Assembly (NCBI RefSeq): GCF_965229315.1
Contig: NZ_CBDDJA010000001.1
Span: 744,001-808,000 of the forward strand
Direction of reading: 5' to 3'
DNA length: 64,000 bases
Source of the DNA: Pelomonas sp965229315
Lineage (GTDB): Bacteria > Pseudomonadota > Gammaproteobacteria > Burkholderiales > Burkholderiaceae_C
Shown here: in pieces, positions 63,843-64,000 of the stretch
Position numbering within the stretch: position 1 is the first letter of the stretch
Layout of the letters: every line of letters starts with the position of its first letter
Notes under the pieces: model-generated
What the model saw: only the letters and a program-made list of their open reading frames with translations
Databases searched by the model: none
Told to the model about the DNA's origin: nothing
Made by a program: the position numbers and the translations under genes

Positions 63843-64000
63843 CGATGGCCGAACCCGTGCAGTTGATCAGCCCCTACCAGCTGACCCAGAGCGACGACCC
63901 CTTCCCGCTGGACCTGTACGGCCTGCGGTTCCTGGCGCAGGGCGATTCGTGGTTCTCCATCGGCGCGATCCCGCCCACGCGCACGACCAACGTGCTGCAG
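63843..64000 (+). CDS. Start of a GDSW-motif (SGNH hydrolase-like) protein, cut by window end
   Basis: Fifty-two residues are visible, beginning MAEPVQLISPYQL, with LRFLAQGDSWFSIG then TNVLQ. The GDSW block resembles the nucleophile motif of SGNH-type hydrolases, but the rest is outside the window, so this is tentative. Confidence 0.5.

Overview
The window is a GC-rich (roughly 70% by eye) bacterial chromosome segment carrying the replication-origin gene block mnmE-yidC-yidD-rnpA-rpmH / dnaA-dnaN-gyrB. The gene order, two PEP-CTERM tagged exoproteins and the general protein repertoire suggest a betaproteobacterium of the order Burkholderiales, near the Rubrivivax/Leptothrix/Roseateles lineages. 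That placement is inference; no rRNA or tRNA gene is present to confirm it.

Layout. 1-15 kb: a CheB-CheR chemotaxis fusion cut by the window start, an OsmC-like protein, glutamate dehydrogenase, a PEP-CTERM trypsin-like protease, a Kef-type K+/H+ antiporter, an acyl-CoA dehydrogenase, a transglutaminase-like protein, an alpha/beta hydrolase coupled to a RecQ helicase, two small conserved proteins, an AGE-family epimerase, a hotdog thioesterase and an SMP-30 lactonase. 15-25 kb: the origin block, with DnaA-box-like sites between rpmH and dnaA and also inside rnpA.

25-34 kb is an accessory region directly behind gyrB. It holds an MNT-HEPN toxin-antitoxin pair, a membrane-anchored Mrr-like nuclease with a zinc ribbon, a type I restriction HsdR broken at about 29185, an S9-type (lasso isopeptidase-like) fragment broken at both ends, and a lasso-peptide cluster: precursor (A), fused RRE-peptidase (B) and cyclase (C, 3' truncated). 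A RAYT-like transposase-derived protein diverges from the precursor. The isopeptidase fragment and the cyclase, on opposite strands, both lose homology at the same point near 30121, which marks a rearrangement breakpoint (or an assembly chimera).

34-54 kb: a PEP-CTERM SGNH lipase/esterase, a PRC-barrel protein, a NarL-type two-component pair with a divergent receiver-like protein, a CapA-like metallophosphatase, an unknown membrane protein, an ECF sigma factor followed by a Ser/Thr kinase with a long helical repeat region, an MFS exporter with a divergent AraC regulator, TruD, a beta-lactamase-fold lipoprotein, SSB, and a LytS/LytTR two-component pair followed by a DUF2807 protein.

54-64 kb: a bacterial alpha-2-macroglobulin (YfhM type) and penicillin-binding protein 1C, a known functional pair, here separated by a Phd/VapC toxin-antitoxin module and two small genes; then SlyX and the start of a gene with a GDSW motif cut by the window end.
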